A DNA stretch of 64,000 bases, from positions 2,914,001 to 2,978,000 of the forward strand of contig NZ_AP022565.1 of the NCBI RefSeq assembly GCF_010727325.1, in the 5' to 3' direction. The notes beneath the pieces are model-generated. The model had not been told where the DNA came from and searched no databases. It was given only the letters and a program-made list of their open reading frames with translations. Each line of letters starts with the position of its first letter. Position 1 is the first letter of the stretch. The position numbers were made by a program, and so were the translations under genes. Of this stretch, positions 36,660 to 45,907 are shown one piece after another. The DNA is from Mycolicibacterium alvei (GTDB lineage Bacteria > Actinomycetota > Actinomycetes > Mycobacteriales > Mycobacteriaceae).

Positions 36660-36967
36660 CCACTGTTTGGATCGTTGCCGCAGTCATGCTGACTGCCGCC
36701 GCCACCATCACCATGTTCCGCGTGCTGGCCGGGCCCAGCACCCTGGACCGACTGGTCGCGCTCGACACCCTGATCGCCGTGACGATGTGCGGCATCGGCA
36801 CCTGGGCGGCCTTCAGCCTCGACACCACGGTCACCTACAGCCTGACCGCGCTGGCGTTGATCAGCTTCGTCGGGTCGGTGAGCGTGGCCCGGTTCCGCGT
36901 GCGCGACATCGACGACCCCCGGCCCCGGCGACATCCACGGCCGCAGCCACCGCGGGGGCAGCGATGA
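36656..36967 (+). CDS. mnhF: Na+/H+ antiporter subunit F (MnhF/MrpF)
   Basis: The 103-residue protein has three short helices, with FRVLAGPSTLDRLVALDTL (family motif GPxxxDRxxAxD) and ALALISFVGSVSVARF. The tail is rich in Pro and Arg. Both ends overlap neighbours by 4 bases. Small membrane subunit of the Mrp complex. Confidence 0.93.
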   Translation: MTTVWIVAAVMLTAAATITMFRVLAGPSTLDRLVALDTLIAVTMCGIGTWAAFSLDTTVTYSLTALALISFVGSVSVARFRVRDIDDPRPRRHPRPQPPRGQR

Positions 36968-37317
36968 ACGTCCTCGATATCCTCACCGCCGTACTGATTC
37001 TCAGTGGGTCGATTCTGTCGTTGACGGCAGCCATCGGAGTGGTCCGATTCCCCGACACCTTGTCCCGCATGCACGCGGCCACCAAACCGCAGGTACTCGG
37101 CCTGCTGCTGGTACTGGCGGGTGCGGCGATCCGACTGCGCGGCCACGCCGATATCGGCATGGTGATCCTCACCGGGTTGTTCACCGTGATCACCGCACCG
37201 GTGATCGCCAATCGCGTCGGACAATTGGCGTATCAGGAACAGAACATCCGCGATGACCTGCTGACCCGCGACGAGCTGACCGAGTTCGGGCAGACTGACA
37301 GCGATGACGAGAACTGA
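36964..37317 (+). CDS. mnhG: Na+/H+ antiporter subunit G (MnhG/MrpG)
   Basis: The 117-residue protein has three helices and the MrpG motif AAIGVVRFPDTLSRMHAATKPQ. A hydrophilic tail (QEQNIRDDLLTRDELTEF) follows. It is the last antiporter gene, and its end overlaps the methyltransferase start by 14 bases. Confidence 0.94.
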   Translation: MNVLDILTAVLILSGSILSLTAAIGVVRFPDTLSRMHAATKPQVLGLLLVLAGAAIRLRGHADIGMVILTGLFTVITAPVIANRVGQLAYQEQNIRDDLLTRDELTEFGQTDSDDEN

Positions 37318-38218
37318 CGACGACAGCTGGGACATCACCGAGAGCGTGGGTGCCACCGCGCTCGGGGTGGCGATGGCCCGCGCTCACGAGACCGCATCCG
37401 ACACTCCGTTGTTCACCGACCCGTGTGCGCAGATGTTTCTCGATGCCGCCGTCGCACAGGGCTGGCGCCCACCCGCCGGCGCGATGGCCCAGCGGATCCG
37501 AGCCATCGGCAATTACGCCGCCTCCCGGACCAAGTGGTTCGACGAGTTCTTCGTCGCCGCGGGTGCTGCGGGTATCCGCCAGTCGGTGATCCTGGCGGCC
37601 GGACTGGATGCCCGGGCCTGGCGGTTGCCCTGGCTGCACGACAGCGTGGTGTTCGAGATCGATCAGCCGCAGGTGCTGCAGTTCAAGGAGGACGTCCTGG
37701 CCGCGCATCGGGTGGCGCCCAAGGCCAGGCATGTCGCGGTTCCGATCGACCTGCGTCAGGATTGGCCGAAAGCCTTGCAGGACGCGGGTTTCGATACCGC
37801 CGAACCCACGGCATGGTCAGTCGAGGGACTACTGCCCTACCTGCCCGCCGAAGCACAGGACCTGCTGTTCGAGCGCATCACCGCACTGTCGGCACGGGAC
37901 AGCCGGATCGCCGTCGAGGCGTTCAGCGACACGTTCTTCTCCGAAGAACACCTGGCGCTTCGCCGTGAGCGCATCGAGCAGATGCGCGCCCGGGCCGCCG
38001 ACGCGGGCGACGACATGCCGGATCCGGAACGATTGTGGTTCATCGAGGACCGCGCCTATGTCCCCGACTGGCTGAGTGAACACCGCTGGGACGCGGCGGC
38101 ATTACCTGCCGATGACCTGATGGCGCGCTATCACCGCGTCCTGCCCGCCGATACCACCGAGGGCACCATGTCCACTGAGTTCGTCGAAGGTGTTCTGACC
38201 GAGGCATATTCGCGGTAA
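37304..38218 (+). CDS. TIGR00027/Mtb-type S-adenosylmethionine-dependent methyltransferase
   Basis: The 304-residue protein belongs to the leucine-carboxymethyltransferase-like family that is greatly expanded in mycobacteria. It opens WDITESVGATALGVAMARA and has the SAM loop QSVILAAGLDARAWRLPW followed by VFEIDQPQVLQFK. EGLLPYLPAEAQDLLFERI is the family core. ATG 37304 lies inside mnhG, so it is probably translated with the antiporter operon. Methyl acceptor unknown; polyketide or small acid substrates have been proposed for the family. Confidence 0.9.
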   Translation: MTRTDDDSWDITESVGATALGVAMARAHETASDTPLFTDPCAQMFLDAAVAQGWRPPAGAMAQRIRAIGNYAASRTKWFDEFFVAAGAAGIRQSVILAAGLDARAWRLPWLHDSVVFEIDQPQVLQFKEDVLAAHRVAPKARHVAVPIDLRQDWPKALQDAGFDTAEPTAWSVEGLLPYLPAEAQDLLFERITALSARDSRIAVEAFSDTFFSEEHLALRRERIEQMRARAADAGDDMPDPERLWFIEDRAYVPDWLSEHRWDAAALPADDLMARYHRVLPADTTEGTMSTEFVEGVLTEAYSR

Positions 38219-38250
38219 CCAGCCCTGCCGACGCGAAGCATCACGCGCGG

Positions 38251-38877
38251 CTACTCCGAGAGCTGGAACTCCACCATCGCGGTGACCGAATCCACGGCCT
38301 CGCTGAGCACCTCGACGCGGGCCGCCTCCGACGGAGCGGCCAACAGTGAATAGCGGTCGGCCTGGCCCATCGGCAGCCGAGCTGCCAAGGCGTACAGGCG
38401 GTTCTCCGGGTCGAGGCCGGCGGACTCCACGATCTCGCGGCTGCGGATCGGCGTGCCTCGGGCCTGCCCGATCAGGTCGAGCAATGCCACCATCCGGTCT
38501 TCGACGTCGCTGATCCGGGCGTTGTCCGCCGGCTCACCCGGTTCATCGGGCCAGAGTTCGATGTCGGCCCGCGGGTACGGGTCATCGTCGAGCCAGCGCT
38601 GCACCCGAATTCGCTCACCCATCACACACAACAGCCGGTACTTGCCGACCCCGAACTCCTGACAGTCCACGATCAAGGCCTGGGCCCCGACGTCGCACCG
38701 ACGGTCACCGCCGCCGACCTCGCGACCGGCCGAGATCAACACCGCCCCGAAAGACGGCTCCGGGGTGGCCATGCAGTCGCCCACCATCGCGACATAGCGC
38801 GGTTCGAAGATCCGCAGCGGCAGCTCCTGACCGGGCAGCATCGCCACTTCGAGAGGAAACATCGGTGACACCGTCAT
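38251..38877 (-). CDS. Lon N-terminal (LON substrate-binding) domain protein, Rv0434 homologue
   Basis: The 208-residue protein begins MTVSPMFPLEVAMLPGQELPLRIFEPRY, the classic start of a stand-alone LON/PUA-like domain. FGAVLISAGREVGG and RLLCVMGERIRVQRWLDD continue it; the C-terminal half is helical (RIGNALA-type dimer part). It lacks the AAA and protease domains of Lon, so it may bind unfolded protein without cutting it. The ATG at 38877 replaces a longer frame that would cover the divergent regulator. The corresponding M. tuberculosis gene is next to Rv0433 and Rv0435c. Confidence 0.88.
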   Translation of the reverse strand: MTVSPMFPLEVAMLPGQELPLRIFEPRYVAMVGDCMATPEPSFGAVLISAGREVGGGDRRCDVGAQALIVDCQEFGVGKYRLLCVMGERIRVQRWLDDDPYPRADIELWPDEPGEPADNARISDVEDRMVALLDLIGQARGTPIRSREIVESAGLDPENRLYALAARLPMGQADRYSLLAAPSEAARVEVLSEAVDSVTAMVEFQLSE

Positions 38878-38938
38878 GGGGCCAGAATCGTCCTCGCCTG
38901 CGGTTTGGTCAATGTGCACGAGCCGGTAGCCTCGGGTG

Positions 38939-39940
38939 ATGTCACCGTCAGCGGAGCTTGAGCGAGCCCGCACGCTGCTGTCCGATCCGGGCTACACCGA
39001 CCTCGACGCGGTCGACCGCCAGTTGATCGAACTGCTTCAGGCCGACGGCCGCATCCCCTACGCAGAGCTGGGTCGTCGGGCAGAAATCACCGAAAAGACT
39101 GCGCGACGCCGTGTTTCGCGATTGTTGAGCGAGGGGTACATGACCGTCGCCGCGGTCACCGATCCGGCCGTCCTCGGGTTCAACGCGTTGGGTCTGGCCC
39201 TGCTGACCGTCGACGGATCGCGTACCCCGGTCGAACTCGCCGCCGAGATCGCCGAGTTACCCGAAGCCGATTACGTGACGGCCACGACGGGACCGTACGG
39301 GGTGGTGGCGGAGTTGGTCTGCACCGACGCCCGGGAACTGCACGATGTGGCCTTCGGCCGCATCGCGGCCCTGCCGGGGGTGCGCTCGGTGGAGTTGCTC
39401 CCCTACCTGCGGCTGCACTATCAGCAGGCCCGGCTGTCCGGTGCGCTCGCTGACGGCGCGGTGCGGCCGCGCCCGCTCGATGACATCGACCGGGCGATCC
39501 TCACCCGGCTCGCCGTCGACGGCCGGGCCGCTTTCCGCGACTTTGCTTCCGCACTGGGCTTGTCCGAGACGACCATCCGTTCGCGCTACAGCCGGATGGT
39601 GGACACCGGCGCGGCCCGGGTGATGTGCATCGCCCACCCACTGCGCCTCGGTTACCGGCACAGCAGCTGGGTGGCGATCCGCACCGACGGCCGGTCCGGC
39701 GCCCAGCGGGTCGCCGAGGCGCTGACCCGTCTGGAGTCCGTGTCGTATGTGGCGCTGACCGCGGGGCGTTGGGACGTCCTGGCCGAGGTGGTGACGGCCC
39801 GTGACGAGCATCTGCTCAACGTCCTCGACGAGAGCATCCGCGGCCTGGACGGGGTGACCGCGATGCAGGCCTGGCCGTATATCGCGGTGTACTACAAGGC
39901 AATTCACCCCAGGGAAGTCAGCCCGGAACCTTGTTGTTGA
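38939..39940 (+). CDS. Lrp/AsnC-family regulator with two HTH/ligand modules
   Basis: The product is 333 residues, about twice the usual Lrp size. Unit 1: LDAVDRQLIELLQADGRIPYA then the helix-turn-helix AELGRRAEITEKTARRRVSRL and an AsnC-type ligand domain. Unit 2: LDDIDRAILTRLAVDGRAAFR, SALGLSETTIRSRYSRMVD and a second ligand domain (VLAEVVTARDEHLLNVL). This is an internally duplicated, likely pseudo-dimeric regulator. GTG at 38936 directly before the ATG is an alternative start. It is divergent from the LON gene by 61 bases and may regulate it. The effector, perhaps an amino acid, is unknown. Confidence 0.87.
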   Translation: MSPSAELERARTLLSDPGYTDLDAVDRQLIELLQADGRIPYAELGRRAEITEKTARRRVSRLLSEGYMTVAAVTDPAVLGFNALGLALLTVDGSRTPVELAAEIAELPEADYVTATTGPYGVVAELVCTDARELHDVAFGRIAALPGVRSVELLPYLRLHYQQARLSGALADGAVRPRPLDDIDRAILTRLAVDGRAAFRDFASALGLSETTIRSRYSRMVDTGAARVMCIAHPLRLGYRHSSWVAIRTDGRSGAQRVAEALTRLESVSYVALTAGRWDVLAEVVTARDEHLLNVLDESIRGLDGVTAMQAWPYIAVYYKAIHPREVSPEPCC

Positions 39941-39980
39941 TCGCCTCGACCACGGTCGCCATCGCCCATACCCCTCACCC

Positions 39981-41111
39981 TCACAGTTGGAGTTCGCCGA
40001 CCAGGGCGTCGACGACCTCGCGTAGGTCGCCGTCGTTCTCCTCGGCCACGCGCCGCTGCCGCTGATAGGAGCCGCCGCCGCGGTAGATGTCGGTCACCGC
40101 GGCCAGCTCGTCGGCGCATCCCAACGACTCGGCTACCGGCTCAAGGCGATTCAGTAGTTCGTCGAGATCCTCGGTGACCAGCCGCTCGTTACTGTCCGAG
40201 TCGAGGATGATCTCCGCGTCCAGCCCGTACCGGGCGGCGCGCCACTTGTTCTCCTGCACATGCCACGGCGGCATCGTCGGCAACTGCTCGCCCGCGTCGA
40301 GCCGGCGATCCAGATCGACGATCAGGCAGTGGGTCAGCGCGACCAGCGCGCCGAGCTCACGCACATTCGACACTCCGTCGAACACCCGCACCTCGATGGT
40401 GCCCAGGTGTGGTGACGGCCGGATGTCCCAACGAATCTCGTTGAGGTGGTCGATGATGCCGGTCTTCTTCTGGTCGTGGACGAAACCCTCGAACTCCGAC
40501 CAGGCCTGGAACTGGAACGGCAGGCCGGCGGTGGGCAACTGCTGAAACATCATCGACCGGTTGCTCGCATATCCGGTGTCCTCACCGTCCCAGAACGGAG
40601 AGGACGCCGACAGCGCCAGCAGATGCGGGTAGTGGTTGAGCAGTGAGGAGATGATCGGCATCACCTTGTGGGCAGAGGAGATCCCGACGTGCACGTGCAC
40701 ACCCCAGATCAGCATCTGCCGGCCCCACCACTGGGTGCGCTTGATCAGCTCGGCATACCGCGGCGCATCGGTCAGCTGTTGCGCCGACCATTTCGCGAAC
40801 GGATGGGTGCCCGCGCAGAACAACTCCATGCCGCGGTCGTGCACGATCTTGCGCACCGGGCCGAGCGTGCCCCGCAGGTCATCCATCGCCTCACCGGTGT
40901 TCGCACAGATTCCGGTGACGATCTCGATGGTGTTGCGCAGCAATTCCTTGTGCACATGCGGGGTCTCACCGACCTCGGCGATCACCTCGGCGGCGCCGTT
41001 GCTCAGATCGCGGGTGTCGGCGTCGACGAGAGCGAACTCCCACTCGACGCCGACGGTGGGCCGGGGTGACCCGGCGAAATCGATGCGGCTGTCAGCCTGC
41101 GCCGATGACAC
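39981..41111 (-). CDS. Carboxylate-amine ligase of the GCS2/YbdK family (Rv0433 homologue)
   Basis: The 376-residue protein matches glutamate-cysteine ligase type 2 (YbdK). [12 protein letters not shown] supplies the metal-binding Glu pair near residue 25. [34 protein letters not shown] and [11 protein letters not shown] are core motifs. Members form amide bonds from a carboxylate and an amine using ATP. Mycobacteria make mycothiol rather than glutathione, so the physiological product is unclear. Its start overlaps the end of sodC by 20 bases, so the two genes are co-transcribed. Confidence 0.88.
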   Translation of the reverse strand: MSSAQADSRIDFAGSPRPTVGVEWEFALVDADTRDLSNGAAEVIAEVGETPHVHKELLRNTIEIVTGICANTGEAMDDLRGTLGPVRKIVHDRGMELFCAGTHPFAKWSAQQLTDAPRYAELIKRTQWWGRQMLIWGVHVHVGISSAHKVMPIISSLLNHYPHLLALSASSPFWDGEDTGYASNRSMMFQQLPTAGLPFQFQAWSEFEGFVHDQKKTGIIDHLNEIRWDIRPSPHLGTIEVRVFDGVSNVRELGALVALTHCLIVDLDRRLDAGEQLPTMPPWHVQENKWRAARYGLDAEIILDSDSNERLVTEDLDELLNRLEPVAESLGCADELAAVTDIYRGGGSYQRQRRVAEENDGDLREVVDALVGELQL

Positions 41112-41802
41112 CGCACGCCACCCGGCTTCCGGCGTCGCCGGTGGCCATGGTCGCCTGATCGGGGCCGGGGGCTCCGCCGATGACCTGCTGGTACTTCTCC
41201 GGCGGGATGTTGGCGAAGTTGTCCGACTTCTCGTGGATCATGATGGTGGTCTTGGAGCCGGCCAACAGATCCTCGGCGGTGAACGCGTCGGTGGTGGTCA
41301 CCAGCTTGCCCGAGCCGTCGGCGCGGATCTGCAGCGAGCTCAGGTCACCGCTGGCGGGATGTCCGGTGTGTCCGGGCACCTGGAAATGGCCTCCGGCGGA
41401 GTTGAAGTCGCCGGGTGCGCCGCCGGTCGGGGCCACCGAGTTGGCCTCGCACTTGCCGACCGAGTGCAGGTGCAGACCGTGGAATCCGGGAGCCAGTTTG
41501 CCCGGAGTGGTGGTCTCGACGGTCACGGTCGCGAAGCCGTCGGCGAACTGGAAGTCGGCGGTGGCCACGGCTGTGCCGTCGGCGGTCTTGAGTTCTGCGG
41601 TCAGGGTCTCGCCGCCGGTGGGGCCCGGCGCACCGTGCCCGCTGCCGTGCTCACCGGGAGCGGCCGAGGGCGAAGGCGATCCGGTCCAGATCGCCGGGGT
41701 GGTACCGGGCGTGTCGGAGGGCACCTGGCCGGGAGGGCTGCAGGCGCTCAACGCGACAACAGGGGCAGCGAACAGGACGGCAACACTGACGGGCTTCAGC
41801 AT
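41092..41802 (-). CDS. sodC: Cu/Zn superoxide dismutase, lipoprotein
   Basis: The 236-residue protein has a lipoprotein signal with lipobox LSAC (Cys21) and a Pro/Ser/Gly-rich spacer to about residue 65. The SodC domain follows with [14 protein letters not shown] (two copper His and the disulfide Cys), [12 protein letters not shown], and [11 protein letters not shown]. The end [10 protein letters not shown] holds the second Cys. It removes superoxide outside the cytoplasmic membrane and is known to protect M. tuberculosis from host oxidants (Rv0432). It lies between the VirR-like gene and the GCS2 gene in one orientation. Confidence 0.95.
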   Translation of the reverse strand: MLKPVSVAVLFAAPVVALSACSPPGQVPSDTPGTTPAIWTGSPSPSAAPGEHGSGHGAPGPTGGETLTAELKTADGTAVATADFQFADGFATVTVETTTPGKLAPGFHGLHLHSVGKCEANSVAPTGGAPGDFNSAGGHFQVPGHTGHPASGDLSSLQIRADGSGKLVTTTDAFTAEDLLAGSKTTIMIHEKSDNFANIPPEKYQQVIGGAPGPDQATMATGDAGSRVACGVIGAG

Positions 41803-41812
41803 GGCCCAAAGC

Positions 41813-42283
41813 CTAGCCGGTGACGACTACGATCACGCCCGGTGGTTGCTCGAGAAGTTCGGGGCGTCGCGGTTCGACGGGCGCCTGGATCGCCTTGCCC
41901 ACGGCTTCGGCAGCTTCCTTCTCGCCCGGAGTGTCACCGAAGAACACCGTGGTGCCGGCGACGCCTTCCAACGTCAGGTTGCCGGTCTCGGTGACATTCC
42001 AGTGCACCTCACGCAGGCGGTTGGCCGTGGTCTCGGCGGCACCTGCCACGTCGGAGATGTTGTACACCCGCACGTCGGCCTTGGTCTCGGGGGCGGGTGC
42101 GGCCTTTACCGATGTCTTCGTGGTGGTCGTCGAGGACGAGGTGGACACGGACGACGACTGATCCGTCGAGTCGTCGTCGGAGCCGAGCGCCTGGAAGCCG
42201 ACCAGCAGGAACACGACCCCGAGGAACAACAGCACCATCACCATGGCACGTAGGGGCAACCCGGAGGAGTCTCGCTGATTCAT
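41813..42283 (-). CDS. virR: LytR_C-domain membrane protein (VirR/Rv0431 homologue)
   Basis: From ATG 42283 the product is 156 residues. One membrane helix ([21 protein letters not shown]) is followed by a Ser/Thr-rich stretch ([13 protein letters not shown]) and a LytR C-terminal domain ([42 protein letters not shown]). In M. tuberculosis this protein, VirR, restrains membrane-vesicle release and interacts with cell-wall ligases. In-frame GTG codons at 42289-42292 are alternative starts. It is 10 bases upstream of sodC in the same direction. Confidence 0.9.
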   Translation of the reverse strand: MNQRDSSGLPLRAMVMVLLFLGVVFLLVGFQALGSDDDSTDQSSSVSTSSSTTTTKTSVKAAPAPETKADVRVYNISDVAGAAETTANRLREVHWNVTETGNLTLEGVAGTTVFFGDTPGEKEAAEAVGKAIQAPVEPRRPELLEQPPGVIVVVTG

Positions 42284-42331
42284 CGGCACCACTGTATCGA
42301 GCGAACCGCCCGATGCCTCATCCCGTGACCT

Positions 42332-42643
42332 CTAGGTGGTGATATCGAAGCCGAGTCGCCGCGCAGCGCGCGCCTTCTGACGGCTCGCCCGCAGCCGCCG
42401 CAGCCGCTTGACCAGCATCGGGTCGGCGGCCAGCGCCTCGGGACGGTCCACCAACGCATTGAGCACCTGGTAGTACCGGGTGGCCGACATCGAGAAGAGC
42501 TCTTTGATCGCGTCTTCCTTGCTGCCGGCGTATTTCCACCACTGGCGTTCGAAGCCCAAAATATCGTGCTCGCGCCGGGTGAGCCCGTCACCCAGGTCAG
42601 AGTCGTCCCCGGATTGCTCAGTCCGCGCCATGGCGCCGTCCAT
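42332..42643 (-). CDS. DUF3263 protein (Rv0430 homologue)
   Basis: The product is 103 residues from ATG 42643, which has GGGAG 5 bases upstream. It has GLTRREHDILGFERQWWKYAG followed by KEDAIKELFSMSATRYYQVLNAL, a helix-turn-helix-like layout, then a basic C-terminal helix (RLRRLRASRQKARAARR). The family is restricted to actinobacteria and always lies near virR. A DNA-binding role is likely but not shown. It is divergent from def with 138 bases between. Confidence 0.9.
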   Translation of the reverse strand: MDGAMARTEQSGDDSDLGDGLTRREHDILGFERQWWKYAGSKEDAIKELFSMSATRYYQVLNALVDRPEALAADPMLVKRLRRLRASRQKARAARRLGFDITT

Positions 42644-42781
42644 ATTGCTCCCTGGACCCTTCCGACACTTGAGAAATAACATCGCTGTGGTTCGGCGATT
42701 ATTCAACCACGGCTTGCTGGGTTGGGCTGACACATAAACCCGCGAGTCGGGTGTGAAGGATTGCCACCTTAAGCTTCCCCC

Positions 42782-43375
42782 ATGGCCGTCGTACCAATTT
42801 GCATCGTCGGGGATCCCGTTCTGCACACACCGACCGAGCCGGTGCCCGTCGGCCCGGACGGCTCGCTGCCCGCGGATCTGCCCGACCTCATCCAGACCAT
42901 GTTCGAGACCATGGACGCGGCGAACGGGGTTGGCTTGGCCGCCAACCAGATCGGTGTGGCCAAGCGGTTGTTCGTCTACGACTGCGCCCCGACACGCGGC
43001 CAGGTGACGCGGCGTCGCGGAGTCGTCATCAACCCGGTACTGGAGACCTCCGAGGTTCCCGAGACGATGCCCGACCCCGACGACGACGAGGAAGGCTGCC
43101 TGTCCGTGCCGGGCGAGAATTTCCCGACCGGCCGGGCCGACTGGGCACGGGTCACGGGCCTGGATGCCGACGGTTCCCCGGTCACGCTCGAGGGCACCGA
43201 CTTGTTTGCCCGGATGCTGCAGCACGAAACCGGGCACCTCGACGGATTCCTCTACATCGACCGCCTCGTGGGCCGGCACGCGCGGGCCGCGAAGAAGACC
43301 GTCAAGCGCAACGGCTGGGGTGTTCCCGGGCTGTCGTGGATGCCCGGCGAGGATCCCGACCCGTTCGGCCACTGA
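42782..43375 (+). CDS. def: Peptide deformylase
   Basis: The 197-residue enzyme has all three motifs: [10 protein letters not shown] (motif 1), EEGCLSVPG with the metal Cys (motif 2) and QHETGHLDG with the two metal His and catalytic Glu (motif 3). It removes the formyl group from new proteins. The C-terminal tail ([16 protein letters not shown]) is typical of mycobacterial Def. Corresponds to Rv0429c and starts a three-gene run with GNAT and xthA. Confidence 0.97.
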   Translation: MAVVPICIVGDPVLHTPTEPVPVGPDGSLPADLPDLIQTMFETMDAANGVGLAANQIGVAKRLFVYDCAPTRGQVTRRRGVVINPVLETSEVPETMPDPDDDEEGCLSVPGENFPTGRADWARVTGLDADGSPVTLEGTDLFARMLQHETGHLDGFLYIDRLVGRHARAAKKTVKRNGWGVPGLSWMPGEDPDPFGH

Positions 43376-43387
43376 GGCCGCTCACCG

Positions 43388-44320
43388 ATGTCTGAGTTAC
43401 CCGCGCTCGGGTCCCGCGTCAGCCTGCGGTATCAGCTGCCCGTCGGGTCGGCCAAGCCGCTCACCGACGTCATCGGACACCTCGAACAACGGGAGCCGAC
43501 GGTGCTGATCCGCACCAAGGACGGTGCGCTCGTGGACATCGCGCCGACCGACATCGTCAGCGTGCGCGAGCTGTCCCATGCCCCGGTGCGGGCCTCGGAG
43601 ATCCGCGCGCTCGAGCATGCGGCGGCACTGGCGTGGCCGGGTGTCGAGCAGCACTGGCTGGGCGGCTGGCTGCTGCGCGCCGGACGCGGAATCACCAGCC
43701 GCGCCAACTCCGCGATCCCGTTGGACGTGTCGGCGCAGATCGCCGACCTGGACGCGGTGCGGGACTGGTACCGGGAACGTGACCTGCCGGCCTGGCTGGC
43801 CCTGCCCGAGCGGCTGCTGCCGATTCGCACCCCCGGGATCAAGCCGGCCCGGGTGATGGTGCGACCCCTCGCGCTCGCGGCCACCGCGCCCAATGTCACG
43901 CCGGCGCAACCCTCGACGCCGAGCGTCACGCTGGCGCAGCAACCGGACGCCCAGTGGCGCCGGAGCTACGAACGCGACGTCCCCGTCGACGTGTTGACCG
44001 CCGTCGTCGACGGGCAGCTGACCTTCGCGACGCTGCCCGATCGCGCGGTCGGCCGCGGCGCAGTGACACACGCACCGGACGGCACGGCCTGGCTGGGCAT
44101 CTCCTCGGTCCGCGTCGCCCCCGCCCACCGCCGCCGAGGCCACGCCCTGGCGGTGTGCGAGGCACTGCTGTCCTGGGGCGCCGAGGCGGGTGGCCGGCAG
44201 GCCTATGTCCAGGTGGAGGTGGACAACCAGGCGGCCATCGCGCTGTACACCTCGCTGGGTTTCCGGTTGCACCACCAAACCCGTTATGTCACTGCCGACG
44301 ATGCCCTCGGCTCACACTGA
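43388..44320 (+). CDS. GNAT acetyltransferase with N-terminal SH3-like domain (Rv0428c homologue)
   Basis: The 310-residue protein has two parts. Residues 1 to about 65 look like a small beta-barrel (LGSRVSLRYQLPVG, VLIRTKDGALVDIAPTDIVSV). The C-terminal GNAT fold carries the acetyl-CoA loop VAPAHRRRGHALAVC and the family helix AAIALYTSLGFRLHHQTRY. The middle region (LEHAAALAWPGVEQHWLGGWLLR) is a partial GNAT-like unit, so this may be a tandem-GNAT protein. It lies 12 bases after def. Substrate unknown. Confidence 0.88.
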   Translation: MSELPALGSRVSLRYQLPVGSAKPLTDVIGHLEQREPTVLIRTKDGALVDIAPTDIVSVRELSHAPVRASEIRALEHAAALAWPGVEQHWLGGWLLRAGRGITSRANSAIPLDVSAQIADLDAVRDWYRERDLPAWLALPERLLPIRTPGIKPARVMVRPLALAATAPNVTPAQPSTPSVTLAQQPDAQWRRSYERDVPVDVLTAVVDGQLTFATLPDRAVGRGAVTHAPDGTAWLGISSVRVAPAHRRRGHALAVCEALLSWGAEAGGRQAYVQVEVDNQAAIALYTSLGFRLHHQTRYVTADDALGSH

Positions 44321-44339
44321 CCCGATAGGGTCTACCCCC

Positions 44340-45152
44340 ATGCGCCTGGCCACCTGGAACGTCAACTCGATCCGAACCCGAGTGGACCGCGTGGTCGACT
44401 GGCTGGAACGCGCCGACGTCGACGTGCTGGCCATGCAGGAAACCAAGTGCACCGACGCGCAGTTCCCGATGATGCCGTTCGCGGCGCTGGGTTACGAGGT
44501 GGCGCACGTCGGGCTCAACCAGTGGAACGGCGTGGCGATCGCCTCCCGCGTCGGCCTGGACGACGTCGAGATCGGGTTCGCGGGTCAACCGACCTGGAGC
44601 AGCAAGCCCGAGGAGGACGCCATCGCCGAGGCACGCGCCCTGGGCGCCACCTGCGGCGGGGTGCGGGTGTGGAGCCTGTATGTGCCCAACGGCCGCTCGC
44701 TGGCCGACCCGCATTTCGCCTACAAGCTGGATTGGCTTGCCGCCCTGAGGGATACCGCCACCGGCTGGCTCAAGGACGACCCGGAGCAGCCCATCGCGTT
44801 GGTGGGTGACTGGAACATCGCGCCGCAGGACGAAGATGTCTGGGACATGGCCGCGTTCGACGGCAAGACGCATGTCTCCGAGCCCGAGCGGGCTGCCTTC
44901 CAGGCCATGCAGGATGCCCAATTCACCGATGTGGTGCGGCCTTTCACGCCCGGCCCGGGGATCTACACCTACTGGGATTACACCCAGCTGGCGTTCCAGA
45001 AGCGCCGCGGCATGCGCATCGATTTCATCCTCGGCTCCCCCGGCCTGGCCGCACGGGTCACCCACGCCGAGATCGCCAAGGACGAGCGTCGCCCCAAGAA
45101 GGGCACCACGGCACCCAGCGATCACACTCCGGTGGTCGTCGACCTCGGCTGA
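44340..45152 (+). CDS. xthA: Exodeoxyribonuclease III
   Basis: The 270-residue nuclease starts MRLATWNVNSIRTR at ATG 44340. It has MQETKC (metal Glu), GDWNIAP (Asp/Asn pair), GMRIDFILGS and the C-terminal PSDHTPVVVDL with the catalytic His. It is an AP endonuclease and 3'-exonuclease for base-excision repair. Corresponds to Rv0427c. The longer frame upstream overlaps the GNAT gene and is rejected. Confidence 0.95.
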   Translation: MRLATWNVNSIRTRVDRVVDWLERADVDVLAMQETKCTDAQFPMMPFAALGYEVAHVGLNQWNGVAIASRVGLDDVEIGFAGQPTWSSKPEEDAIAEARALGATCGGVRVWSLYVPNGRSLADPHFAYKLDWLAALRDTATGWLKDDPEQPIALVGDWNIAPQDEDVWDMAAFDGKTHVSEPERAAFQAMQDAQFTDVVRPFTPGPGIYTYWDYTQLAFQKRRGMRIDFILGSPGLAARVTHAEIAKDERRPKKGTTAPSDHTPVVVDLG

Positions 45153-45169
45153 GGTTTGTCGGCCGTCGG

Positions 45170-45907
45170 CTACCGCGTCGACGCGGCGACGAGCTCCACG
45201 GCCTCGGCCACGCTGTCGGTGCAGTGGATCAGGGCCAGGTCGGGTTCGGAGATCTTTCCTTCGCGCAGCACCGTGTTGCGGATCCAATCGACCAGACCCG
45301 ACCAGTAGTCGACGCCGATCAGGATGATCGGAAACTTGGTGACCTTGTGGGTCTGCACCAGGGTCAGCGCCTCGAACAGCTCGTCGAGGGTGCCGAATCC
45401 GCCGGGCAGGCACACGAACGCCTGCGCGTACTTGATGAACATCGTCTTGCGGACGAAGAAGTAGCGGAAGTTGATACCGAGATCGACCCAGTGGTTGAGG
45501 CGCTGTTCGAAGGGCAACTCGATACCGAGTCCGACGGAGTAGCCGCCGGACTGGCTGGCGCCGCGGTTGGCCGCCTCCATGGAGCCCGGGCCGCCCCCGG
45601 TGATCACCGCATAGCCCGCCTGCACCAGCGCGACGCCCAGTTCCTCGCCCAGCCGGTACTCCGGCGAATGCGGCTCCGTCCTGGCCGACCCGAAAACCGT
45701 TACCGCCTTCGGCATTTCGGCGAGCGCATCGAAGCCGTCGACGAACTCACCCTGGATGCGCAGCACCCGCCACGGATCGGTGTGCACCCAATCGCTGGGG
45801 CCGCGCCGGTCCAGCAGGCGCTGGTCGGCGGTCGTGGTGATGCAACGTTCGCGGCGCAGTTGCACCGGACCGCGAATCTGGGGCTGGCTGTCGTCGTTCT
45901 CGGTCAC
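45170..45907 (-). CDS. TIGR00730/LOG-family Rossmann protein
   Basis: From GTG 45907 the product is 245 residues. AVTVFGSARTEPHSPEY opens the Rossmann fold. GGGPGSMEAANRGA and PGGFGTLDELFEALTL are the two signature motifs of LOG (cytokinin riboside 5'-monophosphate phosphoribohydrolase) proteins. A basic N-terminal arm of about 60 residues precedes it. The enzyme class cleaves nucleoside monophosphates into base and ribose phosphate. The GTGA overlap with the methyltransferase stop shows tight coupling. The two genes are convergent with xthA. Confidence 0.88.
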   Translation of the reverse strand: MTENDDSQPQIRGPVQLRRERCITTTADQRLLDRRGPSDWVHTDPWRVLRIQGEFVDGFDALAEMPKAVTVFGSARTEPHSPEYRLGEELGVALVQAGYAVITGGGPGSMEAANRGASQSGGYSVGLGIELPFEQRLNHWVDLGINFRYFFVRKTMFIKYAQAFVCLPGGFGTLDELFEALTLVQTHKVTKFPIILIGVDYWSGLVDWIRNTVLREGKISEPDLALIHCTDSVAEAVELVAASTR

